A DNA stretch of 64,000 nt from Acidobacteriaceae bacterium (GCA_025462885.1 JAOAPN010000013.1:546621-610620); one strand, 5' to 3'; counted from the stretch's first letter, positions 1 through 12,000 are shown. A program made the numbers and translations. The notes: a model not told the origin generated them from the letters alone.

Positions 1-1
1 T

Positions 2-3000
2 CGGGCGACGTTATTCAAACTCGCTGACGAGAACCACATTCTCTTGGTCTGTGCTCACCATATCGTTACGGACGAATGGAGCACAGGCATTTTCTTTCGC
101 GAGCTCGCATTTCTTTACCGACAACATTGCCTGGGAGAGCCGGCACAACTCCCCGCTCTGCGATTTCAGTATAGGGACTATGCCGTCTGGCAGCGTCAAC
201 AGATAGTATCTGACGATTTGGCCTGGTGGTCACGTCATATGTCAGGGGCACCTGATGTCAGCACGATCCCTAGTCCTCATCCGAGACCGGCGGTGCTAAG
301 TAATCGTGGCGCGTTTCAGCCCATTAGAATCTCGCAAGAACTCGCCTTACAGATCCGGGAGTTCGCAAAGCGGGAACGAAGCACGCTGTTCATCACTTTC
401 CTAACAGCTTTACAGACATTGGTAGCGAAATACAGCGCCTCCTCGGATGTTGTTATTGGCGCACCTTTCTCAGGACGCCTTCGGCCTGAATGGAACGATC
501 TAATCGGCCTTTTCGTCAATGTGCTTCCTCTCAGGACTGATCTATCGGGAGATCCTAGTTTTCGAGAAGCGATGTCTCGCGTTCGCCTGGTAACTGCCGA
601 GGCATCTGATCATCAAGCTGTGCCCTTCGATCATCTAGTGAAGGAGTTCCGTCTTGGACGATCCTCCAATATTCCGCCGCTATTCCAGATCACTCTCACG
701 TTGAATGAGAAGCCGAAAGAGCGTATCACTCTGCAGCACCTAGATATAGTTCCACTGGAAGTCGGGATCGACGGTGTCAAAGCGGACATTTCTCTGGTCG
801 TCTCCGCGGACGGCGAATCTTTCGACGGCGGCTTCATCTATAACACCGGGCTCTTCGACGGGGCGAGCATGAGCAATTTGTCGGAAGAGTTCGTGCATCT
901 GCTTGAGCAAGCCATCAAAGATCCGGATACCGTGCTCTCTACGCTCACATCCAAACAGAAGACAGTCTCTCCTGTACATACTGCAGTTGACGTTGGTATG
1001 CGATTTGTCAAGCCCGACAGTCCTTTAGAACAGGTCATCGCCCGCGTGTTCAGCACAGTGTTGGCGCGATCACATATCGGTGCTTCCGATAACTTCTTTG
1101 AGGTTGGAGGGCACTCGCTGCTCGCGGTCCGCGCCGTCGCTCATTTGGGTGAAATCGTCGGAGTGCCAATATCGGTTCAGACATTGTTCGATTATCCAAC
1201 CGTGAACGAGCTCGCGCAATGGATTGCGGAGAAGCGAGAATTGAACCTGCCCGTCCGCAGACCGATCGAACGCACGGACCAAAGGGAATCGATTCCGCTC
1301 TCATTCGCGCAGGAACGGATCTGGATTCAGCAAAAGCTGCAACCTTCAAGTTCGTTCTACAACATGCCGGCCGTCAAACATTTTCATGGCCCCCTCGATG
1401 CCGCTTCATTTCATCGAGCCCTCAAGGATATCTTCAACCGCCACGACATCCTCAGGACGCAGTTCGTCGAAGTTGACGGAATCCCTCGGCAGGTAATAAC
1501 GCCAGGTGTTGAGCGCATTCTGGTCCAGCATGACATCTCGCACATGCCTGTGCCGCAGCGTGAAGAGGAGAGACAAGCGTTCATTATGCGGACCGCGGCG
1601 GCACCGTTCGACTTGGAACAAGGTCCTCTTGCGCGTGCAGTTCTAGTAAAGCTCGCGGAGGATGATCACTTATTCATCCTCTGCTTTCATCACATCATTT
1701 GCGATGGCTGGAGCATGACGTTGTTTTTCGAAGAACTGCTGAGCTCATATACCGGGAACGGCCTCGGATCAGATTCCGCTAGTGGCTCTGGGGCGTTGCA
1801 ATATGCAGATTATGCATCATGGCAGCGCACGCAATCCGTTGACATAGTTGCTGGTGGCCTTATCTGGTGGAAAGAGCAACTAAAGGATGTGCCACCGCTC
1901 CTTCCTCTTCCGACGGACTACCCACGCCCTCCGTTCCAAGGAGACAGATCCGATGTCGTTCCCATCGCGCTCTCTGCACAAACGTCGGCAAAACTCCAGG
2001 CGATTGCGATCGAAGAAGGGGTCACGCTGTATATGGTTCTTCTCGCTGCCTGGGCAATGGTTCTAGCCCTATATTGCGAGACAGAGGACATCGTAGTCGG
2101 GACCACTGTTGCTGGCCGGACCATGCCAGAGCTGGAGAAGATAATCGGGCTGTTCATGAACACGGTGGTGATTCGAACAAATGTTTCTGACAATCCGACG
2201 TTTCAGGAAGTTATAACGCGAGTGAAGAGAGGTGCTTTAGGGGCGTTCGACCATCAGGAGATTCCGTTCGAACGCCTCGTGAAGGAGATCCAACCGGAGC
2301 GCACGCTCAGCTACACCCCAATCTTCCAGGTGCTGTTCGAACTCCACGAGGCCATGGGCTCGTCGACGGTTTCTGCAGGCTTAACGATGTCGGACGTTGC
2401 CGTTGATATTAAAGTTGCGAAGCACGATCTTCAGATCTCTTTGAGCACGCGCCCATCCGGCATTAGTGGAGGGTTAACCTTCCGCACGGAGCTGTTCGAC
2501 CGCTGTTCTGTCGAGGGCATCGTAAGCCATTTCACCCATGTCATCACTCGACTTGCCGAAAATCGACAGATACGTTTGGCTGAGCTGTCGTCAGCGAGCG
2601 AAAAGGACCTGGATACGCTCATGTCGGTCTGGAACGACAAGGATGACGTGATGGAAGCACACAGGTGCATGCACCATCTCTTTGAGGCACAGGTTTCGAA
2701 GACACCAGATGCAGTGGCGCTGACGTTTGGTGATTCCACCCTCACGTATCACGAGTTGGATAGCCTAGCGAACCAACTTGCTGGAAAGCTGAGCCGGTTT
2801 GGGGTCCAGCAAGAGGCGCGGGTGGGAATATACCTTGAGAGAGGATTCGACATCATTGTCGCAATTTTCGGTGTTCTCAAATCAGGAGGGGCGTATGTTC
2901 CGGTGGACCCGGGGCATCCATCGGACAGAGTTAGCTACATTCTGACAGACTCGGATTGCAAGGTTGTTCTCACCAACGCCTCGCTCAGGGATCGCATGAC

Positions 3001-6000
3001 AAGGCAAGACGGACTTACGCCCCTTCTGCTAGACGAACTCCTGCAAGAACCTAGCCCAAGCAGCCAGAAGCCTCTAAAATCTGATGTTTCAGCTTCCAAT
3101 CTCGCGTACGTAATTTACACATCTGGCAGCACGGGGCGCCCTAAAGGCGTAGCCATGCATCACCGCGGAATATGCAACTACATTTCTTGGGGTATTGCAG
3201 CCTATGGAGCAGACAGTGGAAACGGTGCGCCGGTCTTTTCGTCAATGTCAGTTGACCTCACGATCACAAATCTCCTTCCTCTCTTCGCGGGAAGGCCAGT
3301 ACATGTCCTACCTGAGGAAGATCCGATCGAGCATCTCGCGGCATTGTTCCGCACACGTCCTGACTTCGGCCTCGTGAAGATAACACCAATCCATTTAAGC
3401 CTTCTTAGCAACTTGCTTGACCCCGCGGAGATGGCGGCTTGTTCCCGGACGTTGGTTATCGGCGCGGATTTCCTCATGGGTGAGTCAACGGTCCTGTGGC
3501 AGGACAATGCACCTGGAACACGGCTGCTTAACGAGTATGGCCCGACAGAGACCGTTGTCGGATGCTCAGCATACGAGATCAAGCAGGGCGCTCACCGTGC
3601 GGGGCCAGTTCCTGTTGGCAGGGCAATCCAGAACTTAAAATTCTACGTTCTCGACTCCGAGATGACACCCGTCGCCCCTGGCATTCGAGGAGAACTGTAC
3701 ATCGGCGGAATGGGAGTAGCACGAGGATACCTAAATAGAACCGCACTGACAGCAGAGAAATTTGTGCCCAACCCATTCGCTCAGCCAGGTTCTCGTATGT
3801 ACAAGAGCGGCGACTGGGCACGATGGCTGTGGAATGGCAGTTTGATGATTATCGGTCGAACCGACAATCAGGTGAAAGTTCGCGGTTTCAGAGTAGAGTT
3901 GGGAGAGGTTGAGAGCGTCCTCCGACGTCATCCAGCGATAGAGGAGTGTTTGGTAGTTCTCCACGGAGACGCGGCATCAGAGCGACGCCTAGTCTCCTAC
4001 TTCGTGGGAGCGGGCACACAAAGCGAACTGCGTGAGCACCTCCGTCGGAGTCTGCCCGACTACATGGTGCCCAGCGCCTTTGTGAAGCTCGAGGCTCTAC
4101 CTAGAACGGCAACGGGAAAGATTGATCCGAAGACACTGCCACCACCCGAGTTCAAACCTGAACATGAAGAAGGCATCGCCCCAAGGACGTCCATCGAGAA
4201 TACCTTAGCCGGAATTTGGGCGGACGTGCTGGGGATCGACAATGTGGGTGTCAACTATAACTTTTTCGCTCTCGGTGGTGACAGCTTGCTTGCGATGCAG
4301 GTCGTATCAAGAGCGAGAAAGGCAAACCTCCGGCTTACGCCTCGGCAATTGTTTGAGTATCAAACGATAGCGGGGCTCGCATCCGTAGTTACGGATTATG
4401 CAGCGGTGCACGTTACAACGCCAGTTCCTCTGAGCAGCGAACTTCTTGAATTGACTCCTATCCAATTGCGGTTATTTAGCCAGGTACTTCCGAAGCCTGA
4501 ACATAACAACCAGTCGAACCTGTGGACGGTCGATGCGTCCATAACGGATTCGGATCTGAGAAGAGCGCTGAATATTGTCTTCTCCCGTCATGACGCCCTT
4601 CGTCTACGCTTCAAAAGGAATGACTCACAGTGGATTCAGTGGTACGCCGCCAACGCTGGCATAGAAGTTCGATCTATCGACGTCTCCGCTCTAACGGCGG
4701 GTGAACAAGATAGGTACCAAAAGGAGATTGCTGATAGAAAACAACGCAGCTTCGACCTAGAGAGTGGACCGCTGGGGGCTGCCACGATATTTGATCGTGG
4801 CGTGAGGGGACGAGTCCTGCTGCTGATTCTCCATCACCTGATCGTCGATGTTGTTTCTTGGGGAATTCTTCAGCGCGAACTTGACGACGCATGCAGAGCA
4901 ATATTGCATGGGGAAATTGTGACAGAAGACGAACCGGGAAGCTCTTATCTCGACTGGTCCGGCGCACTCCGCAGGTATGCTACGGCCGATGAGCTTCATG
5001 ATCAACGCGAATATTGGGTACAGCAAAATGCTGAAGGTATTCCCAAACTAAAGACGGACTATCCCGGAAGAAATCTCCAAAGTGATAGCGCCGAAGTTCG
5101 CACTCAGCTCGATCGCGATGAGACGAAGGCTATCTTATCGGCAATTTCCAAAATGGGAGCCGTCCAGCTCCATGAGGTTCTCATCTGGGCACTCGCTGAG
5201 ACCATCGCGGGGTTGATAGGGCACGAAGACGTATTTCTCGACCTGGAGTCACACGGACGTGAAGAGATTACAACGGATCTCGATTTGAGCAGGACAGTCG
5301 GATGGTTTACTAGCGTATATCCGCAGAGACTTTCAATCCCGACTACAGCAGTCATAACCGATCGCATAGCATCGATCGCCCATCAATTGCGGAAGGTACC
5401 AGACCGCGGAATTGGCTACGGGGTACTCCGTTACATCTGTTCTGACGAAGAAATCCTATCGCGGGGGCGCGATGCAGAAGTCATTTTCAACTATCTGGGA
5501 CACATTGATAGGCGTGGTGATTCTGGTTTGATCCGCCTAGCTAGGGGGCCGCATGGACCCGAACGGGCTCCGGAAAATCCTCGAGAATACCTATTAGAGC
5601 TCAACTGCGCTGTCGTTTCAGACAAGCTACAGGTCAGTTGGGTCTTTGGACGAGAAGTATTTGCCGAAGACACCGTTGTCTCTATTGCCGAGAGATACAA
5701 CGGTCACTTGAGAAGCTTGTTGGGAACATTGGGAACAAGCGACAATTTTCCGCGGCCGCGTATCATTGCTGATGACTCCTCGGTTGCTGATCTAGTGCAC
5801 ATCTCTTCCAGAGAGGATGCAGAAAGCGAAGACATTCAAGATGCCTACCCTCTTGCTCCGATGCAGGCCGGCATGCTTTACCATGCGGCTCTGGAAGAAG
5901 ATGTTCAGTTCTACCAGGTCTCTGTTGCCTACCTCATAAAAGGTCCCCTTGATCAGGCCCTATTCCAACATGCGTGGCAGGCCGTCATCTCCAAATATGA

Positions 6001-9000
6001 GGTTTTAAGGACGTCAATTCAGTGGGAGGGTTTACCCGAGGCTCGCCAACGGGTACACAAGTCAGTTCAAGTCCCTTGGATGAAAGAGGATTGGCAAAAC
6101 CTGACGGAAAGTGAGCAGATGCTCCGTCTCGATGAAGCGATTCAGGCCGATCGCAAGCGTGGATTTGATCTGTCACGGCCTCCCTTGATGAGATTTGGCG
6201 CTTTCCAAGTGAAGGAGCAGGAGACCTGGTTCCTTTGGAGCCAACACCACATCCTTCTCGACGGGTGGTCGTGCTCAAGAATCCTTGGGGAAGTTACTGA
6301 TGTCTATGACAGTTGGAATAACGGGCGTTCTGTCACAATCTCTGCACACCGTCCCTATCGCGACTATATCCAGTGGCTGATGGATCAGAACCAACAAGCT
6401 GCACAAGACTTTTGGATGGAACAAGTAGAAGACTATACGTTTCCAAAGATCGTTGGATTGGGTCCATTACGGGATCACGATCAGGCCTCGCGAATCCGCT
6501 CTGATGCACGTCTGCAGGCCAGCGCGACCGCTGAACTGCATTCCTTTGCTAGGCGGCATTCGATTACGCTAAACACTCTTTGTCTCGGTCTCTGGGGTTT
6601 TCTCTTATCAAGATATACGGCTACCAACGACATCATCGTGGGAGCAACGTTCTCTGGACGCCACGTCGATCTCGATGGCATCGAAGAGATGGTCGGGCTC
6701 TTCATAAATACTCTCCCTGTAAGAATCCGCACAACAGCCGATATATCTGTCGGTGAATGGCTAGCCAATCTACAGCGAACGCTTGTTCAGCTAAGAAACT
6801 TTGAATACACCCCTCTAGTGTGGATACAGCAGTGGGCATCGCTCTCGCCCGGCTCCTCCTTATTCGAGGCGCACTACATCTTTCAAGCTCCATTGGGACG
6901 AGCCCAGGAAGAACTCGCAACAGAGCCTCGATTGCGCATCGAAGGAACGCGGGGAACCGAGTGGAATCACTATCCGTTGTCACTTCTAGTAGCCCCCGAG
7001 AAGGAACTGCTGATCAGTCTGACATATAGCCCTTCTCGGTTATCGCAGAGGAGCGCTCGTCGACTAGTGGTGCAATTTCAAGAGATCTTGCGTCAAGTCT
7101 CCTGCAATCCGGAGATGCGTCTGGGAGATATATCACTCACAATCGATCAAAACGATGCGCCGCCGTCAACTCTGACGGCCCGTCCTCCACACGGTGATGC
7201 TCCATCTCTCCATGCGATTTTTGAAGAGCAGGTGAGGCGCAGTCCCGACGCTCCGGCTGTTGTCTTCGGGGCATCCACTCTTAGCTATTCCGAGTTGAAC
7301 CGTCGTGCGAACTGTATCGCCAGGGAACTCCTAGGACGAGGGGTCTCGCTAGGTGCGAGGATTGCTGTGTATCTCGAGAGAAATCTCTCCCTGCCGGCCG
7401 CTCTACTGGGAGTTCTCAAGGCTGGTGCATGCTATGTTCCGATCGATCCTGCGCAGCCCGACGAGCGGCTGCGGTTCGTCCTCGAGGATTCCATGCCGCA
7501 TATGGTGATCAGCCAAAAGGAACTCCTCTCCCGAGTCACGAACATGGTGCCAGCCGATGTAGTCCTAGACGTCGATGAAATCCTTGCAGCGAGCCTAGAC
7601 GAAATCGACGACGAGGTCAGTTCCGCATTCCTGTCCGCTACAGACGATTGCCTTTCATACGTTATCTACACTTCCGGTTCCACCGGATTGCCTAAGGGAG
7701 TAATGGTGCGGCACAAAGAAGTGACCCGCCTTCTTTGGGCGACGTCCAGCCTGTTCGATTTTCGTACTAGTGATACTTGGACGATGTTTCATTCGTTCGC
7801 ATTCGACTTTTCAGTTTGGGAAATGTGGGGTGCGTGGAGTTCAGGAGCGAGACTGATCATTGTTCCCACTGAGATCTGCCGTTCTCCGGATCTTTTCCGC
7901 GAGATGCTCTCGAACCAGCAAGTGACGATTCTCAGTCAGACGCCGAGCGCCTTTGAAATGCTGGCCTTACTCGAACACGTCGCTGTCAGTTCTTCCCTTT
8001 CACTAAGACTGATCGTTTTTGGCGGCGAGGCACTTCGATACAGCGCTCTCAAGCCATGGATAGAACATCACGGCGACACGAATCCGACTCTGTTCAATAT
8101 GTATGGAATTACTGAGACGACCGTTCATACGACTGTTCGCCGAATTAGCGCCGAAGATGTTTCCACGGAGCTCGAAAGCCCTATTGGGACCGCGTTGGCG
8201 AATTCTCGAATCTGTCTACTCGACGAATTCCTGGAGCCAGTGAAAGACGGCACGATTGGTGAGCTATGTGTCGGCGGTGAGGGTGTAACGCTCGGTTATA
8301 TGGGCCGGCCCGACCTGACCGCAGAACGCTTTTGCCCGGATCCCTTCGACGGCTGTGGAGGTCGACTCTACCGTTCTGGAGATTTGGCACGGGTACGAGC
8401 AGACGGCGAACTCACGTATTGCGGAAGGGCGGATAGGCAAATCAAGATAAACGGGTATCGGATCGAGATGGGGGAGATTGAAGCGAGAATCCGGGATTAT
8501 CCCGGCGTCGTCGCAACCGTTGTCACTACGAAAACAGAACTTTCTGGCATGAAGGCGTTGTGTGCATATTACGTTTCCAGTGCACGCATACCACCTCATG
8601 ATTTCAGGGCTTATCTGACAAGCTGTCTCCCCCAACACATGGTCCCAGCTGCTTTCGTTCTTGTTAGAGAGTTTCCCCTCACGTCCAATGGCAAGCTCAA
8701 TTACGACGAGTTGCCGTCACCTGAACCCCATGACTATTCGGTAGCCGTATATAGAGAACCTACCGGAAGCACTGAGGTTCGTTTGGCTTCCATCTGGGAA
8801 GAGGTCTTGGCTACTCAACGCGTCGGCCGGCTGGACAATTTCTTCGCGCTCGGTGGCCATTCTCTACATGTAATGAGGATCGTCGCAATGATCCACACTG
8901 CTTTTGGTGTTCGGCTCAACATCAAGGCCATATTCGCGCATCCTCTTCTTTCGTCGATGGCCGCGGAGATTGATCACGCTCTGCATCCATCAGGTTACGA

Positions 9001-9043
9001 GCAGGGCGAACAGTTAGCTGCGAAAGTAATCACTATTCCTTAA
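2..9043 (+). CDS. Non-ribosomal peptide synthetase, C-T / C-A-T-E / C-A-T (5' end outside window)
   Basis: The frame is open from nt 2, upstream of the first Met at 44, and begins inside a condensation domain (HHIVTDEWS), so the gene is 5'-truncated by the window. Domain order: partial C to about nt 960; carrier T1 with Ser at 1115 (FFEVGGHSLL); C2 (HHIICDGWS near 1690); A2 (YTSGSTGRPKG near 3117; GKIDPKTLP near 4117); T2 (LGGDSLL near 4273); epimerase E (HHLIVDVVSW near 4834, NYLGHID); C3 of the type that follows E domains (YPLAPMQ near 5846, HHILLDGWS); A3 (YTSGSTGLPKG near 7666); T3 (LGGHSLH near 8850). Reading the specificity pocket by alignment to GrsA gives D-L-T-K-V-G-E-V-G for A2 (Asn-like, epimerised to D-Asn) and D-F-W-S-V-G-M-V-H for A3 (Thr-like, one position off). 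No thioesterase is present; the chain passes to the next gene. C1 runs straight into T1 with no A domain. Family and domain order are secure; substrates are inferred. Confidence 0.97.
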   Translation, partial: RATLFKLADENHILLVCAHHIVTDEWSTGIFFRELAFLYRQHCLGEPAQLPALRFQYRDYAVWQRQQIVSDDLAWWSRHMSGAPDVSTIPSPHPRPAVLSNRGAFQPIRISQELALQIREFAKRERSTLFITFLTALQTLVAKYSASSDVVIGAPFSGRLRPEWNDLIGLFVNVLPLRTDLSGDPSFREAMSRVRLVTAEASDHQAVPFDHLVKEFRLGRSSNIPPLFQITLTLNEKPKERITLQHLDIVPLEVGIDGVKADISLVVSADGESFDGGFIYNTGLFDGASMSNLSEEFVHLLEQAIKDPDTVLSTLTSKQKTVSPVHTAVDVGMRFVKPDSPLEQVIARVFSTVLARSHIGASDNFFEVGGHSLLAVRAVAHLGEIVGVPISVQTLFDYPTVNELAQWIAEKRELNLPVRRPIERTDQRESIPLSFAQERIWIQQKLQPSSSFYNMPAVKHFHGPLDAASFHRALKDIFNRHDILRTQFVEVDGIPRQVITPGVERILVQHDISHMPVPQREEERQAFIMRTAAAPFDLEQGPLARAVLVKLAEDDHLFILCFHHIICDGWSMTLFFEELLSSYTGNGLGSDSASGSGALQYADYASWQRTQSVDIVAGGLIWWKEQLKDVPPLLPLPTDYPRPPFQGDRSDVVPIALSAQTSAKLQAIAIEEGVTLYMVLLAAWAMVLALYCETEDIVVGTTVAGRTMPELEKIIGLFMNTVVIRTNVSDNPTFQEVITRVKRGALGAFDHQEIPFERLVKEIQPERTLSYTPIFQVLFELHEAMGSSTVSAGLTMSDVAVDIKVAKHDLQISLSTRPSGISGGLTFRTELFDRCSVEGIVSHFTHVITRLAENRQIRLAELSSASEKDLDTLMSVWNDKDDVMEAHRCMHHLFEAQVSKTPDAVALTFGDSTLTYHELDSLANQLAGKLSRFGVQQEARVGIYLERGFDIIVAIFGVLKSGGAYVPVDPGHPSDRVSYILTDSDCKVVLTNASLRDRMTRQDGLTPLLLDELLQEPSPSSQKPLKSDVSASNLAYVIYTSGSTGRPKGVAMHHRGICNYISWGIAAYGADSGNGAPVFSSMSVDLTITNLLPLFAGRPVHVLPEEDPIEHLAALFRTRPDFGLVKITPIHLSLLSNLLDPAEMAACSRTLVIGADFLMGESTVLWQDNAPGTRLLNEYGPTETVVGCSAYEIKQGAHRAGPVPVGRAIQNLKFYVLDSEMTPVAPGIRGELYIGGMGVARGYLNRTALTAEKFVPNPFAQPGSRMYKSGDWARWLWNGSLMIIGRTDNQVKVRGFRVELGEVESVLRRHPAIEECLVVLHGDAASERRLVSYFVGAGTQSELREHLRRSLPDYMVPSAFVKLEALPRTATGKIDPKTLPPPEFKPEHEEGIAPRTSIENTLAGIWADVLGIDNVGVNYNFFALGGDSLLAMQVVSRARKANLRLTPRQLFEYQTIAGLASVVTDYAAVHVTTPVPLSSELLELTPIQLRLFSQVLPKPEHNNQSNLWTVDASITDSDLRRALNIVFSRHDALRLRFKRNDSQWIQWYAANAGIEVRSIDVSALTAGEQDRYQKEIADRKQRSFDLESGPLGAATIFDRGVRGRVLLLILHHLIVDVVSWGILQRELDDACRAILHGEIVTEDEPGSSYLDWSGALRRYATADELHDQREYWVQQNAEGIPKLKTDYPGRNLQSDSAEVRTQLDRDETKAILSAISKMGAVQLHEVLIWALAETIAGLIGHEDVFLDLESHGREEITTDLDLSRTVGWFTSVYPQRLSIPTTAVITDRIASIAHQLRKVPDRGIGYGVLRYICSDEEILSRGRDAEVIFNYLGHIDRRGDSGLIRLARGPHGPERAPENPREYLLELNCAVVSDKLQVSWVFGREVFAEDTVVSIAERYNGHLRSLLGTLGTSDNFPRPRIIADDSSVADLVHISSREDAESEDIQDAYPLAPMQAGMLYHAALEEDVQFYQVSVAYLIKGPLDQALFQHAWQAVISKYEVLRTSIQWEGLPEARQRVHKSVQVPWMKEDWQNLTESEQMLRLDEAIQADRKRGFDLSRPPLMRFGAFQVKEQETWFLWSQHHILLDGWSCSRILGEVTDVYDSWNNGRSVTISAHRPYRDYIQWLMDQNQQAAQDFWMEQVEDYTFPKIVGLGPLRDHDQASRIRSDARLQASATAELHSFARRHSITLNTLCLGLWGFLLSRYTATNDIIVGATFSGRHVDLDGIEEMVGLFINTLPVRIRTTADISVGEWLANLQRTLVQLRNFEYTPLVWIQQWASLSPGSSLFEAHYIFQAPLGRAQEELATEPRLRIEGTRGTEWNHYPLSLLVAPEKELLISLTYSPSRLSQRSARRLVVQFQEILRQVSCNPEMRLGDISLTIDQNDAPPSTLTARPPHGDAPSLHAIFEEQVRRSPDAPAVVFGASTLSYSELNRRANCIARELLGRGVSLGARIAVYLERNLSLPAALLGVLKAGACYVPIDPAQPDERLRFVLEDSMPHMVISQKELLSRVTNMVPADVVLDVDEILAASLDEIDDEVSSAFLSATDDCLSYVIYTSGSTGLPKGVMVRHKEVTRLLWATSSLFDFRTSDTWTMFHSFAFDFSVWEMWGAWSSGARLIIVPTEICRSPDLFREMLSNQQVTILSQTPSAFEMLALLEHVAVSSSLSLRLIVFGGEALRYSALKPWIEHHGDTNPTLFNMYGITETTVHTTVRRISAEDVSTELESPIGTALANSRICLLDEFLEPVKDGTIGELCVGGEGVTLGYMGRPDLTAERFCPDPFDGCGGRLYRSGDLARVRADGELTYCGRADRQIKINGYRIEMGEIEARIRDYPGVVATVVTTKTELSGMKALCAYYVSSARIPPHDFRAYLTSCLPQHMVPAAFVLVREFPLTSNGKLNYDELPSPEPHDYSVAVYREPTGSTEVRLASIWEEVLATQRVGRLDNFFALGGHSLHVMRIVAMIHTAFGVRLNIKAIFAHPLLSSMAAEIDHALHPSGYEQGEQLAAKVITIP

Positions 9044-9059
9044 TTGAGGAAAGCACAAC

Positions 9060-12000
9060 ATGTCATCGCGCGCCTCATCACTTAATTCCTCTCCGGACTC
9101 GCTGGGTCCCCTTCAGAGCGGTGCACTCGATCGACCGCAATCTGATGCCTGGATAGCCCAAGAAGTTAACGAGACGTTGGGCCTCTCGTCAACTGCATCG
9201 TATGCGCAGGAACGACTATGGTTCCTAGAACGCGTCGGTCAAGGCGGAGTAGCTTACAACATCTTAGCGCCGATACATCTTAGAGGAAGATTGGACCCTG
9301 TAGCGTTTGAAGAAGCCTTCTGTGAAGTGGTTAGGAGGCATGACACTCTCACGACTTCGTTTGAAGAGAGAGACGGCGTACTCCTGCAGACAATCGACCC
9401 GCTTCACCAGGTGGAATTTAAGTTTCTCAATCTGGAATCGTTTGACCAAATCGAACGTGATCGAATTGCCAAGGAGAAATTCGCACACATCTGGAAAAAT
9501 CCGTTCGACCTCACGTCGGCGCCGCTTTACCGTGCTCAGTTGTTGAAGCTGTCGCAAGACGAATATTGGTTCCTCTTCTGCATTCATCATATTGTTTGTG
9601 ATGGCTGGAGTATGGGAATCATATTCCAAGAGCTTTGGGCTTTCTATAACGCATATCGGGACGGGCTACCGTCACCATTGCCCGATCTCCCAATGCGGTA
9701 CATCGATTTCTCAAGAGGGCAACGGAAAGACGCTGGATCGGCGACCGAGGTCGCGGCGCTGGCATATTGGAAAGAACATCTTACAGGTGCTCCGCCTCAG
9801 ATATCGCTGCCAACCGATTTTCCCCGTCCGGGACATTCGACGCTCCGAGGTGCGAGTGTCCCCGTCGTCCTTGGCCACGACGCTCTTCACAAGTTACAAC
9901 GTTTTGCTACTCAAGAATCCGTAACGCTGTATATGGTAGTTCTCGCAGCTTTCACGGTTCTGCTCTCTCGCTATGCGGAAAGTGACGATATTGTAGTGGG
10001 GACTCTCGCAGCGGGCCGGACGCTTCCAGCCACTCAGGGGCTTGTTGGATTGTTTATGAACACACTCGCCCTGCGTGTCGATCTGTCGGGAGATCCATCG
10101 TTTTGCTCCCTGGTCGGACGAGTTCGCGAAGTCGTCCTCAACGGCTACGAATATCAAGACCTTCCGTTTGGGCGACTCATCGAGGAGGTCCGCCCCGAAC
10201 GCAGCTTGAGTCACGCCGCGCTGTTCCAAGTACTGTTCCAAATGGCATTTGTGGATGGCGCAGATTCCAGCCAGCTAGCACGTGATTTGGAAGTGAGGGC
10301 CATCCCGATCGAGAGCAGAGACACAGCAAAGTTCGACTTGACGCTTGATCTCGGCGTCCAGCCTTCGGGAATGAACGGAGCGTTGGAATACAGTCCCGAT
10401 CTGTATAAAGAGAGTACGATCCGCAACATGGTTACTCAGTTCCAGCGAATACTGGAGCAAGTTGCGGAGGAACCTCTCAAACCCATTTCTTCGCTTCGCC
10501 TAGTGGGCGATGACGAATGGGAGCGAGTCGTTCATTCTTGGAACCAAACGGCACGGAGTTATCCAATTCATCGAACGATCCAGGATATGTTTGAAAGCCA
10601 GGTAGATCGTACCCCGGACGCTCCGGCCGTTATCAGCCATGGGGAACAAACATTGAGGTTTGCGGATCTTGATATCCGAGCAAACCAACTGGCTCATTAT
10701 CTGCAACAATCCGGAGTCGGCCCCGAGGTTAGAGTCGGGATCTGTATGGATCGGGTTCCTGATCTTCTCGTCTCGATCTTCGGGGTATTGAAAGCCGGAG
10801 GAGCGTATGTTCCGCTCGAACCAAGCCATCCCTCAGAAAGACGCAACTACATGCTTTCCGATTCAGATGTGTCGCTTCTCCTGACACAGACGCGGTACGT
10901 GGAGGGCTCTGGACTTCCGAATAGAGTACGACCGATACTACTCGATTCTGCTACAGCTTCCGCCGAAATAGCAGCCCAGCCGACAGAGAGGCCCGTTAGC
11001 ACCGTAGATTCTAAGAACCTCTGCTATGTGATCTATACGTCAGGCAGCACCGGGCGTCCAAAAGGTGTTGCAATGCATCATGCGGGAGTCTGCAACTACA
11101 TTGCATGGGGCATTGATGCCTATGCCGCTGGCTCTGGAAATGGCGCTCCGGTCTTCACCTCAATGGCAGTGGATCTTACCTTCACAAATCTGCTTCCCCT
11201 CTTCGCGGGTCGCTCGGTTATGATGTTTCCCGAGGAAAATCCCGTTGAAGCGTTAGCCGAAGTGTTAAGACAAAAGCCGGACTTCAGCCTGATCAAAATC
11301 ACTCCAACTCACTTAAGTCTTCTCACTCCTTTGCTCGAAGATGCCGAGTTGAGCGGCGCCACACGATCCTTGATAGTCGGGGCAGATTTTCTTAGAGCAG
11401 AGACCACTCTCTTCTGGCAGGACAATGAGAATGGCACCAGGCTGTTTAATGAATATGGTCCGACGGAGACCGTAGTAGGTTGTTCTGCTCAGTTTATGGA
11501 AACGGGCCGGTTTAGAGCCGGCCTCGTTCCTGTCGGCGGACCTATATCGAACATTAGGTTTTATGTGCTCGACGATCAGATGGAACCTGTTCCTATCGGA
11601 ATGCCTGGCGAACTGTACATCGGAGGTATAGGCGTCGCCCGCGGCTATCTAAACCGTCCTGGCTTGACAGCCGAGAAATTTCTGCCGGACGCATTTGGGT
11701 CAACCGCAGGTCGGTTGTATAAGACCGGTGATCGCGCTCGCTGGACGGAGGAAGGAACCCTCCTCGTTTTGGGCCGCCTTGACAATCAGCTCAAAGTTCG
11801 GGGTTATCGGGTTGAGTTGGGGGAAGTCGATGCAGTGTTGCGGAGGCACCCTGACGTCATCGAATGTTTAATTACAGCTCGAACAAATCAATTAGGTGAT
11901 ACGCACCTTATCGCATATGTTGTCGGTCGCGCCTCAGAGCAAGCATTTCGGACCCACATGCGTCAGCACCTTCCGGAATACATGCAACCACAAAATTTTG

